Assembly (NCBI GenBank): GCA_964436335.1
Contig: CAYTCD010000096.1
Coordinates: 1-5,655 of the forward strand
Length of the DNA: 5,655 nt
Direction: 5' to 3'
Source: Pullibacteroides sp964436335
GTDB taxonomy: Bacteria; Bacteroidota; Bacteroidia; Bacteroidales; P3
Below are positions 4,821 to 5,655 of the stretch, piece after piece. Within the stretch, counting starts at the first letter, position 1. Every line of letters starts with the position of its first letter. A program made the translations under genes and the position numbers. The notes beneath the pieces are model-generated. The model saw only the letters and a program-made list of their open reading frames with translations, was not told where the DNA came from and made no database searches.

Positions 4821-5655
4821 ATGAAAAGAACATTCAGGATTTTTTTGTCTTTGATACTTGGCGTGTCGGGAATCCTTTTCTCCGCACCCGTTCAAGCACA
4901 AGAAACAACCCTCTATAATACGCCGCAAGCCCCCAATTTCGATTTTGAGGTATGGGACAATCCCGAACCTTGGGGTTGGAATTCGAGTTCGTGTTTTGAG
5001 GCGGGGAATGCCGCTTCCAGTCTTAAACAGAACCAATCAGTATGGTCCACGACAGACGTTCGTTCTGGAAGCAGTGGTGTGTATTCTGTGAAAATTAAAG
5101 TGACCAAGTCAACTTGGACGGATATTTCCCATTGGTTTGGAAGTGCTTCTGCTCAAATGGGAACTCTGACAACGGGTACATTGTATTTTGTTGGAGATGC
5201 TAATAATGAAAAATCCTGCATCTATACCAATACCGGTGACGGTTCCAAACGTTGGGAATTTACGGGTCGTCCCGACTCGGTGGTCTTTTGGACCAAGAAG
5301 GGGGCTAACGGAGGCCGTCCGGCAGACTTCACGATGTATCTGCATAACAATGCCAAGTTGGAAGATCGCAATCCCAACGGAACGTCGGTGGGTACGGTAA
5401 TCGGTTCGGCCTCCTGCAAAATCACGAATACCGATTGGCAGCGCATCAGTCTGCCCATCGCCTACGAAAGTCAGGATGATCCCGCCTATCTGCTGATGAG
5501 TTTTACGGCCGGCAATAATTTCCGCGAAGTGGTGGAGGGCGATGAACTTTGGGTGGACGATATATTGTTCATCTACAATCCCATTCTGAGCATCGATACC
5601 GTAAGCCCCTTGCAGGTGGCGCATCACGGCAGCCAAAACATTGTCTTGAATGTTC
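4821..5655 (+). CDS. Exported PCMD-like protein, 3' partial
   Basis: The ATG at 4821 opens a signal peptide (MKRTFRIFLSLILGVSGILF, cleavage after VQA at residue 26), and the frame stays open to the right edge: 278 complete codons. The mature start (PNFDFEVWDNPEPWGWN, from about residue 37) and the segment LWVDDILFIYNP (residues 243-254) have counterparts in the gene at 3496. The middle has alternating hydrophobic strands (GVYSVKIKV, DSVVFWTKK, FTMYLHN, WQRISLPIAY, YLLMSFTAG). Together these suggest a jelly-roll-like PCMD-type domain, although the RPF.SRP motif is less clear (FTGRPDSVVFW). After residue 255 the sequence (ILSIDTVSPLQVAHHG) does not go straight into a YPNP sorting domain as its neighbour does; it may start another beta-sandwich module. 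Probably a surface or periplasmic binding protein transcribed separately from the receptor operon. The leader is A-rich without a Shine-Dalgarno sequence. Confidence 0.78.
   Translation, partial: MKRTFRIFLSLILGVSGILFSAPVQAQETTLYNTPQAPNFDFEVWDNPEPWGWNSSSCFEAGNAASSLKQNQSVWSTTDVRSGSSGVYSVKIKVTKSTWTDISHWFGSASAQMGTLTTGTLYFVGDANNEKSCIYTNTGDGSKRWEFTGRPDSVVFWTKKGANGGRPADFTMYLHNNAKLEDRNPNGTSVGTVIGSASCKITNTDWQRISLPIAYESQDDPAYLLMSFTAGNNFREVVEGDELWVDDILFIYNPILSIDTVSPLQVAHHGSQNIVLNV

Noticed and set aside
1..5655. tRNA or rRNA genes, CRISPR arrays, insertion-sequence ends or transposases.
   Set aside because: None seen on reading both strands; no repeated spacers, transposase motifs or terminal inverted repeats with target duplications.

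Overview
The window looks like a draft or metagenome-derived contig from a member of the Bacteroidota, most likely a Bacteroidales species that carries a type IX secretion system (T9SS). Four things point there. The purine gene is the long PurM form seen in that phylum. The outer-membrane receptor has a carboxypeptidase-regulatory-like N-terminal domain. One exported protein ends in a T9SS type A sorting domain. Start codons lack Shine-Dalgarno sequences and are preceded by A-rich leaders and TAnnTTTG-like -7 boxes. I cannot name a genus.

Layout, all on the + strand: (1) 1-876, the 3' three quarters of purM, cut by the left edge. (2) 877-1071, an intergenic region with a long RNA-level hairpin (896-947), probably the purM terminator, and two -7-like boxes. 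(3) 1072-3462, a TonB-dependent outer-membrane receptor interrupted by exactly 100 N (2421-2520). (4) 3496-4467, a secreted PCMD-family protein with a T9SS sorting domain, split by an in-frame TGA at 4150-4152. It follows the receptor after 33 bases, so the two are probably one operon. (5) A strong rho-independent terminator at 4507-4540. (6) The rest of the gene-free stretch 4468-4820 holds a possible pseudoknot (4557-4604), a perfect inverted repeat (4629-4650), a -7-like box (4749-4756) and two small leader hairpins (4763-4794); no convincing gene is visible there. (7) 4821-5655, a second exported PCMD-like protein, cut by the right edge.

Biologically, the purine gene is a housekeeping neighbour separated by its own terminator. 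The rest looks like an outer-membrane uptake locus: a TonB receptor of the CirA/FepA-like type (not SusC, and with no SusD in view) followed by two related exported proteins. At least the first was built for delivery to the cell surface by T9SS. The ligand cannot be read from the sequence. The points most worth a second look are the stop codon that separates the first PCMD protein from its sorting signal, the wobble-rich terminator hairpin, the under-sized assembly gap, the composition shift inside the receptor gene, and the receptor/T9SS-PCMD pairing itself.
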